A DNA stretch of 64,000 bases from Paenibacillus sp. OVF10 (GTDB lineage Bacteria; Bacillota; Bacilli; Paenibacillales; Paenibacillaceae). This document shows positions 21,117 through 30,636 of the stretch, piece by piece (positions within the stretch are counted from its first letter, which is position 1; every line of letters begins with the position of its first letter). Made by a program: the position numbers and the translations under genes. Location: NCBI GenBank assembly GCA_022836915.1, contig CP094668.1:5704001-5768000 (forward strand). Direction: 5' to 3'. The notes under the pieces were generated by a model, which was not told the origin of the DNA, ran no database searches, and worked only from the letters and a program-made list of their open reading frames with translations.

Positions 21117-22993
21117 TCACTCAACTCCAATCAACTTGTACCGGATATCAATCTTCCCATCTTTCACCCTCATCTGAACCTCTCCCATCTGATCTGTCCG
21201 ATAAATATCTGACCCGGTAGCTTCCAGACGTTCCATCACTCCCGGATTGGGATGCCCATATGTATTGTTAACTCCAGCAGATATCACAGCGGTTTTGGCA
21301 TTCCAGTATTGGAACCAGGCTTCGGTTGATGATGTTTTACTGCCATGATGAGCGACCTTTAGAACGTCAATGGATACAGACGACGACGCTGAAGCATCAT
21401 TTGAATCAATCTGCAATGGTCGTGTAAGTATCCTTTGTACAACTCCCTCTGTAACTCCAATATCTGCACCTTTCTGTTCAAACTGGGCAGCCAACGAGCC
21501 ATCCTGAATCATATAGAGCAGGTCCTGCTCGGCCGCAGCATCCATATCCCCAGTGAACAACATGGAAGTCCCGGCCATTTCCAGCAAAAAGACAACGGAA
21601 TCATGATTCTGATGTTCAGACACAGGCAAATTGCCTGATACATTTACATTGATATGTGCCAGATCCGGAGCTATAAAATGTAAACTCGTCTGCTTGTCAG
21701 CCTTATAGGACATGCCCTGCTGAATGGCGTACAGAGGAATTTTCCGTTCCATGGCTGTATTCAGTAATTTATCAAAGTTTTCTTTACCGCTGGTCGTGCC
21801 ATTAAACATGAAACGTTTAACTGGAATCTGTTCCAGCACAGCCTGTAGTCCTCCGGCATGATCCTGATCGGCATGCGTTACAATTACAGTGTCCAGTTGA
21901 TGGATGCCTCTCTTTTTCAATAGAGGAACAACCACCTTGGCTCCCACCTCATACGGATCACGCCTTGTTTTCCAAGATTGTTCGTTGTTCCCAAAACTAA
22001 CTGTTCCCCCGCCATCCACCAGAATGTGTTTGCCTTCCGGGGTTGTAATCAATGTGCTGTCTCCCTGACCAATATCCAAAAACTGCACAATGCCGGTTCC
22101 AGCAGGCTTGGGAGTCTGATATGCCCACCACAATCCAGCAACAAAGCTGATTGCGAGCAACCCGCACAACCATTGCTGAGCTTTACTCATTCGTTGATGC
22201 GCATAATAACCTGCACCTCGTGCAGTAAATGCACTTGTATACTCCGGCCAGGCAATACTGGCTCCTAATGTCGTTAATGAAGTTTCTTTTCCACCTACAC
22301 GATTCTTACCTTGATCCTGTGCCACGGTAGACATCGAAGAACGAATGCCCACATTCCCCATTGAAACTGAAGGTTGTCCCCTCACAAGAGGAGCCGTCTC
22401 TTCCTCAACAAACGCTGTTTCTTGCTGCTCACCATTGCCACGATGCAACAGGTAGAGTAAGGCATACAACACAGCATAATATGCGGCAATCCATAACAAG
22501 GGCGGTGTTGCCCAGATCAATACAAAACCTGGCAGGCTGTTCATCCACTCCACGCTTATAAATGTCAGTTGATTCAGTTGCATCGCAATCCATGCGAGAG
22601 GTTTCGCCAAGGGAACCCATATGAATGACAATAACATGGCGACCGTCCCCAGAGGTAATACAATAGCACTAATCAATGAAACAAGCAGAAAGTTGGCCAC
22701 AAATGAAAGTAATGAGAACTGATTGAAATAGAGAATGGTTACTGGAAACGAGATCAGCTGAGCGGTAACCGTTACGGATGCTGTTGCAGCCAGAGATTTC
22801 GGCCAGCCGCTGAACAGCCGGTTAATCAATGGCATGTAGATCATCAAACCTGCGGTCACGAGAAAAGATAACTGGAAGCTCACGCTTAGCAAAAAGTACG
22901 GGTCCCACCACATCATCAGCAACGCTGCTGCACTGATCATCTGAAGACCGTCTCTGGCGAGACCACGACGTGCCATATACAACCCAATCATGG
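21117..22993 (-). pseudogene. comEC: comEC, 5' part separated by the transposon insertion
   Basis: ComEC forms the DNA-uptake channel of competence. What remains is the end of the competence domain (LSVSFQLSFLVTAG and several membrane segments) and the C-terminal metallo-beta-lactamase domain (VQFLDIGQGDSTLI, then VIVTHADQDHAGG and DVLKVAHHGSKTSS). ComEC is normally 750-850 residues; here the reading enters from the right at TMIGLYMARRGLARDGLQ, and about the first 200-250 residues are absent. Upstream the reading soon meets TGA within AT-rich transposon-end repeats. The missing part is expected beyond the right edge of the window. Confidence 0.9.
22989..22993. other. Candidate 5-bp target-site duplication, left copy
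   Basis: CATGG directly precedes the candidate element terminus TGTAAGCC. Tn7-type elements duplicate 5 bp. The second copy would lie at the other element end, outside this window. Confidence 0.45.
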
Positions 22994-23187
22994 TGTAAGC
23001 CACCAGATTAAATGATAAAACGCATATCGAAAAACCGCGTCAAATCAACACCGCTCCCATAATAAATGATAAGTTGTCACCACTCCTAATGATAAGCACC
23101 GGACAAATTCCCAGTCACTTTGATAAATAGCGACAATTTGCAGAATTAATGATAAAGAACGTTTTTCGTCTCCAGAAAACATGATAA
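22994..23187. mobile_element. Left end of a Tn7/Tn5053-type transposon with six transposase-binding-site-like repeats
   Basis: The terminus TGTAAGCC is followed by six direct copies of CCA(G/T/C)-N6-TGATAA (the fifth has GCAG). TGATAA begins at 23013, 23067, 23090, 23121, 23150 and 23182; CCA begins exactly 10 bases before each. Spacing is 54, 23, 31, 29 and 32. Arrays of similarly spaced TnsB sites starting about 8 bp from a TGT end are the signature of Tn7-family ends. The array begins where comEC stops matching and base composition falls. Confidence 0.8.
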
Positions 23188-23223
23188 AGCCGTTATCATT
23201 ACCGTGAGAATGATAACGGCTTT
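23186..23223. repeat. Perfect 15-bp inverted repeat at the inner edge of the end array
   Basis: AAAGCCGTTATCATT and AATGATAACGGCTTT around an 8-base centre. It overlaps the sixth TGATAA repeat and supplies an inverted copy. It may be a terminator or a transposase/regulator site. Confidence 0.7.
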
Positions 23224-23233
23224 ACATTTTAAT

Positions 23234-23276
23234 GGTAAACAACCAATGAAGCATATTGCTTCATTGGTTGTTTACC
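23234..23276. repeat. Perfect 20-bp inverted repeat over the stop of the sigma-like gene
   Basis: Arms of 20 bases (GGTAAACAACCAATGAAGCA and its complement) are separated by TAT. It spans the TGA at 23261-23263, so it can end transcripts running towards the transposon tip; no T-run follows. Confidence 0.7.
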
Positions 23277-23614
23277 GAGTGGGGATCATTATCGATTGCT
23301 CTTTGAATTGCTTTTTCAATATAAGGTTTTAGAAACTCATTAATATCATCACCTTGATAATCAGTAATATGTTCAATTCCTTCATATAAACCCGCACCTG
23401 CTTCGTTGATCAAATCCATAAAATCTATCCCCAAACCAAGATAGTTGAAGCAAACATCTATTAAAAATACTTGTTTTGCCTTGCCTAATTTACATTTGGC
23501 ATCCTGATAACCTCTTTTGGATAATTCAATCAGAAGTGCCTCATGAATTAATAATTTTTTATGTTTTTCTACTTCATTTAAAAACACTTCGTCAATATCG
23601 CGCAACCCGATCAC
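23261..23614 (-). CDS. Small protein resembling sigma-70 region 2
   Basis: 117 residues, GTG at 23614 or TTG at 23605 after GAGGTG. The middle reads YLGLGIDFMDLINEAGAGL, then GIEHITDY, and finally an IEKAIQRAID helix. This matches the order of sigma-70 regions 2.1-2.3 (LDLIQEGNIGL, AVEKFDY, IRQAITRAI), but there is no region 4, so it would not act alone as a standard sigma factor. It is transcribed towards the element end. A role in controlling the cargo is possible; the sigma similarity is by eye. Confidence 0.6.
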   Translation of the reverse strand: MIGLRDIDEVFLNEVEKHKKLLIHEALLIELSKRGYQDAKCKLGKAKQVFLIDVCFNYLGLGIDFMDLINEAGAGLYEGIEHITDYQGDDINEFLKPYIEKAIQRAIDNDPHSVNNQ

Positions 23615-23704
23615 CTCTTTTACTAAGTTCTCCTGTAAAACTATAATTCTTCTTTATTCCTAATAAAATCCATTATAAAATGAAAGGAAAAAGGTGAGTG
23701 AGAT

Positions 23705-24409
23705 ATGACAGCTTTAATCGGATATTGTTTTGAGAATGGAGCTTTTTTAGTTGCTGATACAACAAGAATTGTAAATCATCCGAACACTTAAAATTATTGG
23801 GCTCATGTTCAAACGAATAAAGTTCATAAACTTACGGGATAAAATCGGTCTAGCTACTTGCCGTACTCCTATGGATGAAGCCCGATTAGCTTTACATTCC
23901 CAGATACGTTCAACCGATGGTGTTCAAAAAATTGTTAAGACGGCGATTAATTCATATAAACCTTTTTTGCTGAAGAATAACTTAGCCGACACTAACTTGT
24001 TTATTTTTGGTCATGAAAAAGGAATAGGGTTTATACGCCACTTAGTTTGGAATTCCTCTGACAACTTCGATGTTACTAATTATTCTCCTCGTTCCATTGT
24101 TTCGGACGGACTTCTTAGTGAAAATTCAATCGGAATTGCCCAATTGCTTTTCGAAGAAGCTAAACTCCCCTTAGGGGCTTTCAATTAAATTTTTGGGCAC
24201 AGTTGGTTATGGATAGATTAATAAAACATAGTGAACCAGGTTCTAGTTTGTTCGGTGTTAATCCTATCGGCTTTCCAATAGACTTAATGATATTTAGGGA
24301 AAATGAAAGGGAAAACTTTCAGGCTTACAAGAGAGTACCTATGCTTAATCCTATTTTAAGTACCCTGATAAAAGGTAAACTCTCACCAGATATCTTTACT
24401 ATTACGTAA
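23705..24409 (+). CDS. Proteasome-type Ntn hydrolase, reading frame interrupted
   Basis: Begins MTALIGYCFENGAFLVADTT after AAGGTGAG. Removing Met exposes Thr1, and Asp falls exactly at position 17 (LVADT), as in 20S proteasome beta subunits and HslV. A lysine in NKVHKLTDKIGLATC matches the region of Lys33, followed by MDEARLALHSQ. The continuation ends GKLSPDIFTIT. As given there is an in-frame TAA at 23789 and frame changes near 23838 and 24184; repaired, it is about 234 residues. These may be sequencing errors or decay. It lies directly upstream of the DUF429-like gene, so they look like one operon. Confidence 0.65.
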
Positions 24410-24427
24410 ATGAAAGAAGGGAATATT

Positions 24428-25323
24428 TTGAGTAATGTAGTAGTCTATGGTATCGACGCTGGAGCAAATTATGGGTGGGTTCGTTTGGAGTCGCACCCTG
24501 GAAATCTAGATAATTATTTACCGGAGATAAAATGTCATAAACCGAACTGCATTACAAAGTGTATCTGTAAACGAAAAAACGCAATAAGTAGTATAGACCG
24601 ATTAACAAACACAATGGACGGAAGTTTCTTTCAAGCGGGAAGGAAATATTCAGAAAAGTATAGAGTAGCAAGAGAAAATCAAACTACATTCATTGATGAT
24701 ACTCCTACATTAATAAATTTAATTCTCGCGGATCTGCAAAACTTAAAAAAGTGGCTGTTGGTATTGAAGCCCCAATGTGGTGTACAACAAATTTAACTAT
24801 CAGATTTCTGGAAGAAGGAAAGGGTGCTCATTGGTGGAATCCTGCTGCCTCTTCAGCAACAATTAATGCTATAAATATTGGTGTACAGATATTTAGTGGT
24901 CTAGGGGCATTGATTAAAAAGGGCTCGCTTCGTTCAACTACCGATATTAATCAGTGGTTATCTAGCAATCAATGCAACATTCTTTTATTTGAAGGCTTCG
25001 TATATGGTCAATACAAAATAGAGTCGATTCAATGGACGCAAAAACGACGAAAATCACATAAAGATAAGAAGAGTATAAGCATACATGATTTTAAGCCTCC
25101 AGAGGAGCATCTTTGGGATGCCTTTTTAGTAGCATCAGCCTTCTGGGAGTATCATTCATCAAGCATAAAATTACAGAATAACTTAGGAAATTACAAATCA
25201 ATAGTTCAACCAATAACTTATCAGGGAGATGTCCTCTCACACTGGCATACTATTCTAAGGAAAGCCCGCATCCCTCGTAATCCTGTATCAGATCAAGATT
25301 GCCTGATTTTATCCATTCAATAA
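24428..25323 (+). CDS. DUF429-like RNase H-fold protein, one-base frameshift
   Basis: I prefer the TTG at 24428, which has AAGGG 6 bases upstream. The first strand reads VVVYGIDAGANYGWVR, the middle strand VAVGIEAPMW, and the C-terminal helix HLWDAFLVASAFWEY. The order GID...(I/V)(D/E)(A/S)P...DA matches DUF429 predicted nucleases of the RNase H fold. The frame breaks in the A6 run near 24748-24753; one added A gives about 298 residues. A cluster CHKPNCITKCICKRKN could bind metal. The gene starts 18 bases after the Ntn hydrolase ends. Confidence 0.65.
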
Positions 25324-25611
25324 ATCAATCATTAAGTTAAATAACTACCGTCTATTCTTTCCCCAGTTCCAAATGATAGAATCGACCTCACATATGGACT
25401 AGCATAATCTTGCCTGTAATTGTTGTGGCACATGAGTAATCCAATAGTTACTCACCATTATCGTTTATTTTTTGTATATCTTGAGAATCATATTTTAGCG
25501 CTGGGCTAATTTTGTTGCCAGTACATAGCTTATGGCAAATATAATTAAACCCACAAAATCTTTGGGTGAACATCTATTTAACAGAATAATCTTAATGATT
25601 AAACCCCAATC

Positions 25612-25643
25612 GGGAGATCATCTTAACATGGTCTCCCTTTATT
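25612..25643 (+). terminator. Terminator downstream of the Ntn/DUF429 pair
   Basis: GGGAGA and TCTCCC arms followed by TTTATT. Confidence 0.6.
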
Positions 25644-25647
25644 ATGC

Positions 25648-25682
25648 AAAAAACAGCATGACTTCTTAAGTCATGCTGTTTC
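25648..25682 (-). terminator. Terminator of the first KAP NTPase gene
   Basis: On the minus strand AACAGCATGACTT-aag-AAGTCATGCTGTT followed by TTTTGC; immediately after the stop. Confidence 0.88.
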
Positions 25683-27381
25683 TCAGCGAATTAAACTTTT
25701 ATCAATAAGTGAATCAGCTGCAACAATAACTTCAATTCTCATATCACTTACGTATTTATTTAAATATCGGATTTTTTTATGAGAATCTTCTTTAACTGAA
25801 GACATAAACGAACCATACATACTCTCGAACCTCATGTACATATACTTCTTTTGATTCTTAACCGTTTTCATACTTGCGACAAAAAAGTTAGATTCATCCG
25901 GATTAAAATAGAATACAAAGAACCATCTTATATATTCATTAAAGGTTACTTTGTGTTCCATTGCTTCAAAATGAGATATAACGCTCTCCTTTGACAACAC
26001 CAACAAGTTTAGTATCCGCTTAACTTCTCTAGGGGTAATGTCTTTAATTTTTGTGATATCATTAATTATTGATATAATTGTAACTTTCTCTTCTGAATCA
26101 AAAAATTCGTCTGCTTAAGAAGTTTTTCTAAAAATGTACTATAATCTGAATGTTCATTTAAATAAACTGGAATTGAAATGTATTTCTGGAGATAATCATG
26201 CCCAAAGCTTAATTTATCATCTCGTGTTGCTTGGTCTTTCAGGAAAAATTGGTTGTTGTTCGCCAATGCTAATGCAACCAATTCTTCATTCATTGAAATG
26301 ACTTTGATAATTGAGTCTGATGATATGAACAATTGAAGTGCAGAAAAAATTCAACGATTGTTTTTTCTGAGCAACGGTCGAGTTCGTCAACAATAAGGAC
26401 AATATTTTCATCTTCTCTCAACCAAATTTTTATTAACTTATCAAGAGAATGTTTTACCTCTTCTCGTGTCCCTAACTTTGCTTTAAAGTCAGGCACAAGA
26501 ATTTGGTGTAACATTTTATTAGATAATGGTTTAATTATGAACATGAGCTTCTTAACGAATGGAACAATGAATTGATAAAAGCTGCCCACCAGTAACGTAG
26601 CTGAAACAAGATACACGTAGAGCTCTGTGTTTTCTATAGTATCGACTAAAGAATCATAGTTGCTAAACCATAATGAGTAAGCCACAGTGCATGCGATTAC
26701 TAACAGGACACTAAATATATACATCCCCTTATTGTTTTTAAATGATGGAAACAGACTGTTCCAAGCAAACTTGATTCGTCCACGAAACTTTGTTTCCGCA
26801 TCATATTTCATATACAATTCTTTTAATATTGAAAACCAAATCATTTTATGATCGTCGTATTCAGTTGGATTAAGCCTAACAATATACGACTTCTTATATT
26901 TGATTTCATGGTTGGGAATGTTTCGATTTATTCTCCGGTTAATCTCATTCAAATTCTTCTCAATTAGACCAACAAATGTAGACTTCCCCGCCCCCATTTT
27001 CCATAGATTCCGATAGCTAAAGGAGCAATCGTCTGTTTATTAGCAATAAGGCGAGCAAGGACATTAGCTTTGGAGTTTCTATCTAATAAATCCACTTCAC
27101 TTTCCTTGTCAATAAGAGCCGCTTCCAGCTCTAAATCGCTAGAGAAATTGGATATTTTGTTTTCATTCTCTTCCTGTATTTCAAGTTTTCTAATTTTTGA
27201 TTTTATAAGATCAGCTTCTCGACTTAGTTCGTCGAGATAAGCGTTTGGATTCTCATTCAGATTCGGCTCTTCATAGTGTTCTTCATCTGGTTCGCCCTGA
27301 AGTTGCCATACTAGATCATTTGTTTTTTTCTTACCTTTTCTAACTCTTCATTCAGAATTCTTTTTTGTCATCTAGACTCAT
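25683..27381 (-). CDS. KAP-family P-loop NTPase, copy 1, several homopolymer frameshifts
   Basis: Restored length about 567 residues, start MSLDDKK at 27381. There is an N-terminal coiled coil of about 130 residues, then Walker A IGIYGKWGAGKSTF, a two-segment membrane insert (MYIFSVLLVIACTVAYSLWF and YVYLVSATLLVGSFYQFIV), then Walker B ENIVLIVDELDRCSEKTIVE. This architecture is the KAP (Kidins220/ARMS/PifA) family. Breaks lie at A runs near 27345 and 27323, a G run near 26993, and T runs near 26345 and 26100. The PifA branch excludes phage. A clear paralogue lies at 36.0-37.8 kb. Confidence 0.85.
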
Positions 27382-27700
27382 TACAAACCGCCTAACCATC
27401 TAAATTTTATGGAGCCAGATCAATATATTGGCTAACCTACATTATCTTTGAAAAACAATAAGAAGATTATTTTACCATAATAGCCCTATGAAGTATATTA
27501 ATTAAGCACAGGAACATAGCCGTGACTATAGAAATAACAACCCTCACAATCATTCTAATAAGAATTACATTGTTTAAAGTAGAGAAAACCACTGAGTCAT
27601 TACTTTGTATAGCAATTCTCCTGTTCAAAGACACTCCTAACGATGTGCTGTCAACTGCACATTAATCATATACTAGAAGAAATATGAAAAAGGTGGTGTT
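27382..27700. other. Intergenic region before the ParB-like gene
   Basis: AT-rich divergent region; I see promoter-like TA-rich stretches but no convincing gene or hairpin. Confidence 0.4.
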
Positions 27701-28351
27701 GATTATCCTTGGTTTTCTAAAAAAAAACGTTGGTTACCATTTGAAAAAATTATGAAGAAGTACCCGGATGGAACGTATGAGGTATGTCATATTGGAATTC
27801 AGAAGGTGCACACAAAGGATATTATCGGACTCGGTTTACGACCAAGAGATATAGCAAATGATAATAAAATGAAACGACTTAGGCAATCCGTGGCTACAAA
27901 GGGTTGGAAAGATGAATCGCCTATAGATTTGCATTTGTATTTAATACCAGAAGGCAAATACACAGTTTGCTCAGGTGGAAATCATCGACCATATCTTGCT
28001 GACAAGTTACACATTCCTTCTATAGAAGCAGCAGTTGATGTGGTTATTCCAAAGGGTAAGATTACTGAAGATACCGCCAAAGCGATCGAGGCGTTAAGAA
28101 GGAATTATCAGATTTTAGAACATGAAGCCAATACATTTAATCACTATTTAAAAACGCAAAGATTTCAACGAAGTGGAAATAATCATGATCATGAGAAAAA
28201 GTTAGATGAAATGTATAATCAATTAACTCAAATCAATATCCAAATAAAATTGCTCCTTAAAACGGAAGCTTACCATCTGGGTTACATACCTAAGGATTGG
28301 TTTTTTCGGACTCATGAAAAAGTGAATAAACGAGAACGAAAAAAGGAATAG
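27701..28351 (+). CDS. ParB/sulfiredoxin-fold protein, N-terminus unresolved
   Basis: From the ATG at 27752 the product is 199 residues. The same frame is open back to 27701 and encodes YPWFSKKKRWLPFEKI, which looks like genuine protein, so the true start is probably just upstream near the AAGGTGG site and hidden by a frame error. The core LGLRPRDIANDNKMKRLRQSV, LIPEGKYTVCSGGNHRPYLA and LHIPSIEA matches ParB-N nuclease-like domains. The C-terminus is helical and basic. No ParA lies nearby, so partition is unlikely. Confidence 0.6.
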   Translation, partial: DYPWFSKKKRWLPFEKIMKKYPDGTYEVCHIGIQKVHTKDIIGLGLRPRDIANDNKMKRLRQSVATKGWKDESPIDLHLYLIPEGKYTVCSGGNHRPYLADKLHIPSIEAAVDVVIPKGKITEDTAKAIEALRRNYQILEHEANTFNHYLKTQRFQRSGNNHDHEKKLDEMYNQLTQINIQIKLLLKTEAYHLGYIPKDWFFRTHEKVNKRERKKE

Positions 28352-28380
28352 GGAACTCAGTTCAATTATATCCTTAAATA

Positions 28381-28407
28381 GAAAAAACTTATTTATCAAG
28401 TTTTTTC
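28381..28407 (+). terminator. Terminator of the ParB-like gene
   Basis: GAAAAAACTT-atttatc-AAGTTTTTTC. Confidence 0.7.
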
Positions 28408-28432
28408 GTTCAAGACACCCACTAAAAACCTA

Positions 28433-28472
28433 CAAATAAGCAGCCGATTATTTTGATCGGCTGCTTATTTGT
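28433..28472. terminator. Bidirectional terminator
   Basis: AAATAAGCAGCCGAT pairs with ATCGGCTGCTTATTT around a 7-base loop, between convergent genes. Confidence 0.85.
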
Positions 28473-28615
28473 ACTTAATGTGCTAATGTTTTGTTAGTTT
28501 AGATGCAATATTCCCCCAGGTGAACTTTCAACACTAATCTTTGATGATGTGAAATGAGAGCACTATCTTATATCTTATATCTAACAGTCAAGACATATTG
28601 TAATCGCTAGAGAAA

Positions 28616-28980
28616 TCAATTACACCCGTAACAATATATTTCTGTTCCAGTTCCATCATCCACAGGCTTAAAGCCTTTTTTGCTCCAAAATGCTTTGCTA
28701 TTAGAATCATTTACATAAACAAAAATTCTGTAATCTGATAAATCCTGAATTGCTTGATTGATAACCTTACTCCCCATCCGTGTTTTTTCTCAAACACTTC
28801 AAATTGCTCTATTTGTATACTGTCATCACCGTACATTCCTTCAGAACAATCAATTAATGCAATCTCTTTATCATTTTCAATTACCTTCATGGGGCAGACC
28901 GACATATACCACCCTAACTCTAAATTAAAGCGTTCTTTATACAATTCAACTTCCTGATCCGTTATACTTATAAATTCCAT
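28616..28980 (-). CDS. GNAT acetyltransferase, one-base frameshift
   Basis: Start MEFISITDQEVELYKERF at 28980. The first part ends in a short beta strand (IQIEQFEVFEKKH). After restoring a base near 28778 it continues MGSKVINQAIQDL and then VNDSNSKAFWSKKGFKPV, the acetyl-CoA loop and C-terminal strand of GNAT enzymes. About 121 residues, at the short end for the family. Substrate unknown. Confidence 0.7.
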
Positions 28981-29094
28981 ATTTCTATTCTCCCTCTGCA
29001 ATGTGATACAACTTTTATTGCTCAAGTCAATATATGGTCTTTATCTCAGAAAGGATTATGAAACTCATCATTAACTCAGTGTGTGTTTGTAAAG

Positions 29095-29691
29095 TTAATT
29101 ACTTTCATTTTCCCATTCCGAAAAATAATTAGAAAGCTCTCTTGCTGAATCATTATCAATATTTCCACTAAGTATTTGATTTAATCTTGCACCTTCCATA
29201 CTGGTATATTGAATTAGCAGTTCTTTGGCTAATCTAGCCGCTTCGATTTCAATTTCTCTTTCCTCGTAATTCAATTGATTTTGAATTTCCATTGTCTCTG
29301 CTGTTATTCTACCTTCTTCAAATTGTTTTATATGTACATATTCATGAGCGATTGCATTGAATACATATATTCTAGAGATTAATTCCATATCATGGGATCT
29401 ATGAATACGATGAGAAAAAACATCATTTATTCTAGCAACTATTGAACTAACATATAACTCAACCCCGTTTATTCTCCTGTATGAAGAAGTTAACAATAAA
29501 GCTCCAAAGGTATCTTGTACTATATAACCACCATCGCCTTCTTGATAAACGTTTGGAACAATTGGATATTGATCTATTGTACCCTCAATATTCAGTTCAG
29601 TTCGCACGAATAAAACAAAATCATTAACAATCTCACTTTCAATTATTTCGTTTATTAACATTTCATTTATGTAATTTCCTAAGAACGCCAT
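29095..29691 (-). CDS. Zincin-like putative metallopeptidase
   Basis: 198 residues from MAFLGNYINEML at 29691, which has AGGAAG upstream; a longer reading to 29760 has no site. The motif AIAHEYVHIKQFEEG is an HExxH zinc site, and the downstream EREIEIEAARLAKELL could give the third ligand. No signal peptide, so probably cytoplasmic, like ImmA-type proteases. ImmA proteins often regulate mobile-element genes through a repressor, but no such partner is adjacent. Family assignment is by motif only. Confidence 0.65.
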   Translation of the reverse strand: MAFLGNYINEMLINEIIESEIVNDFVLFVRTELNIEGTIDQYPIVPNVYQEGDGGYIVQDTFGALLLTSSYRRINGVELYVSSIVARINDVFSHRIHRSHDMELISRIYVFNAIAHEYVHIKQFEEGRITAETMEIQNQLNYEEREIEIEAARLAKELLIQYTSMEGARLNQILSGNIDNDSARELSNYFSEWENESN

Positions 29692-29859
29692 AAATATCTT
29701 CCTTTCAAATGTTTTTTGTCTATTATAGAATTTTTGGACAAACATCCAATAAAATTTCACTTTACTATTATATACGCTTTACTAATATTTAATTGAACAA
29801 ATCCTGCAATAGCCCATTAGAAATTTTTCAAAGGATATAATAGTACATGGAATAAAAAA

Positions 29860-29935
29860 ATGGGGCTGAAGTGTGTATGTATTGAAGGCTTGCCAGGAGT
29901 GGGAAAAACCGAGCTGGTTCCCGTTTGTGCCAGAT
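29860..29935 (+). pseudogene. 5' fragment of a P-loop kinase-like gene
   Basis: About 22-24 codons read MGLKCVCIEGLPGVGKTELV, a good Walker A motif, with a TATAAT about 20 bases before the start. The similarity stops abruptly and the following plus-strand reading is unrelated. Looks like the stump of a nucleoside-kinase-type gene cut by a recombination event. Confidence 0.5.
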
Positions 29936-29945
29936 ATCATTCCAT

Positions 29946-30530
29946 TTATATATTTTTTATACTAAATTTATTCATTTCAGGTTTCTTATTCCATGATCTA
30001 CCATGTTTTGGATTCCCACTCCCGTTCAATCCACCAACACAGAAAATTTTTGTTTTATTTGAGAGCAACATCTCTTTCAGTTTCTTTTTGCGCTCTTTAA
30101 TAGTAGACTCATCTACTCCTTTGCAATCACCATAAGCAAGTATAATTATATTTACTTTCTCTAAAACCTGTTTAATCCAAAGATCATTCTCTATTTTGTT
30201 TAAGATATCATTTGACTTCCCACTCAAATTAGATGGATTATTGTCAACATAAGACCACAGATTTAAGCAATGAACAACATCAAATTCTCGCATTCCGCAC
30301 CAACAAAGCACTTTTCCAATTGTGGAATCCGCTTTCCAGTGTCCTTGTGTAGTAATATCCGTCCAATTTGTGGAAGATCCATTCATTTGAATCACTGCGA
30401 CACTTTTTTTATTTGTTTTCTTTTTATTTTTAAGGCGAAATTCCAGTCCATAACGGTGATTTCCTAAAACATATATATAACCTTTTGGTTCTACATGAAC
30501 TAAATTATATAATTTTCTAGCTTTAGACAA
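29946..30530 (-). CDS. DUF1643-family protein
   Basis: 194 residues. The pattern AVIQMNGSSTNWTDITTQG, DVVHCLNLWSYVDNNPSNL, IIILAYGDCKG and VGGLNGSGNPKHG follows the DUF1643 order (NPS.a.., vvNLf.., aWG.., G.P.HP). The family is common in defence islands and on mobile elements; its activity is not established. The Arg/Lys-rich N-terminus suggests nucleic-acid contact. Start ATG at 30530. Confidence 0.7.
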   Translation of the reverse strand: MSKARKLYNLVHVEPKGYIYVLGNHRYGLEFRLKNKKKTNKKSVAVIQMNGSSTNWTDITTQGHWKADSTIGKVLCWCGMREFDVVHCLNLWSYVDNNPSNLSGKSNDILNKIENDLWIKQVLEKVNIIILAYGDCKGVDESTIKERKKKLKEMLLSNKTKIFCVGGLNGSGNPKHGRSWNKKPEMNKFSIKNI

Positions 30531-30608
30531 ATCTACTCCCCTTAATTGTTTTACCTAATAAGTAGTTGAACTATGTATTAAAAACGTGTTTCATTACCAA
30601 CCATCGCT

Positions 30609-30636
30609 AAAGGCACCTATTTAGCAGGTGCCTTTA
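30609..30636 (-). terminator. Terminator of the histone-fold operon
   Basis: AAAGGCACCT-atttagc-AGGTGCCTTT, ending at the stop codon of the membrane gene. Confidence 0.8.

Larger units (their letters stand above)
25324..25682. other. Intergenic region holding two terminators
   Basis: No gene seen. It contains a plus-strand hairpin GGGAGATCAT...ATGGTCTCCC with TTTATT (25612-25643) and the KAP-gene terminator on the minus strand. Confidence 0.6.

Noticed and set aside
27482-27660. Possible 46-codon gene starting with GTG
   Set aside because: No binding site, no conserved pattern and low codon quality.
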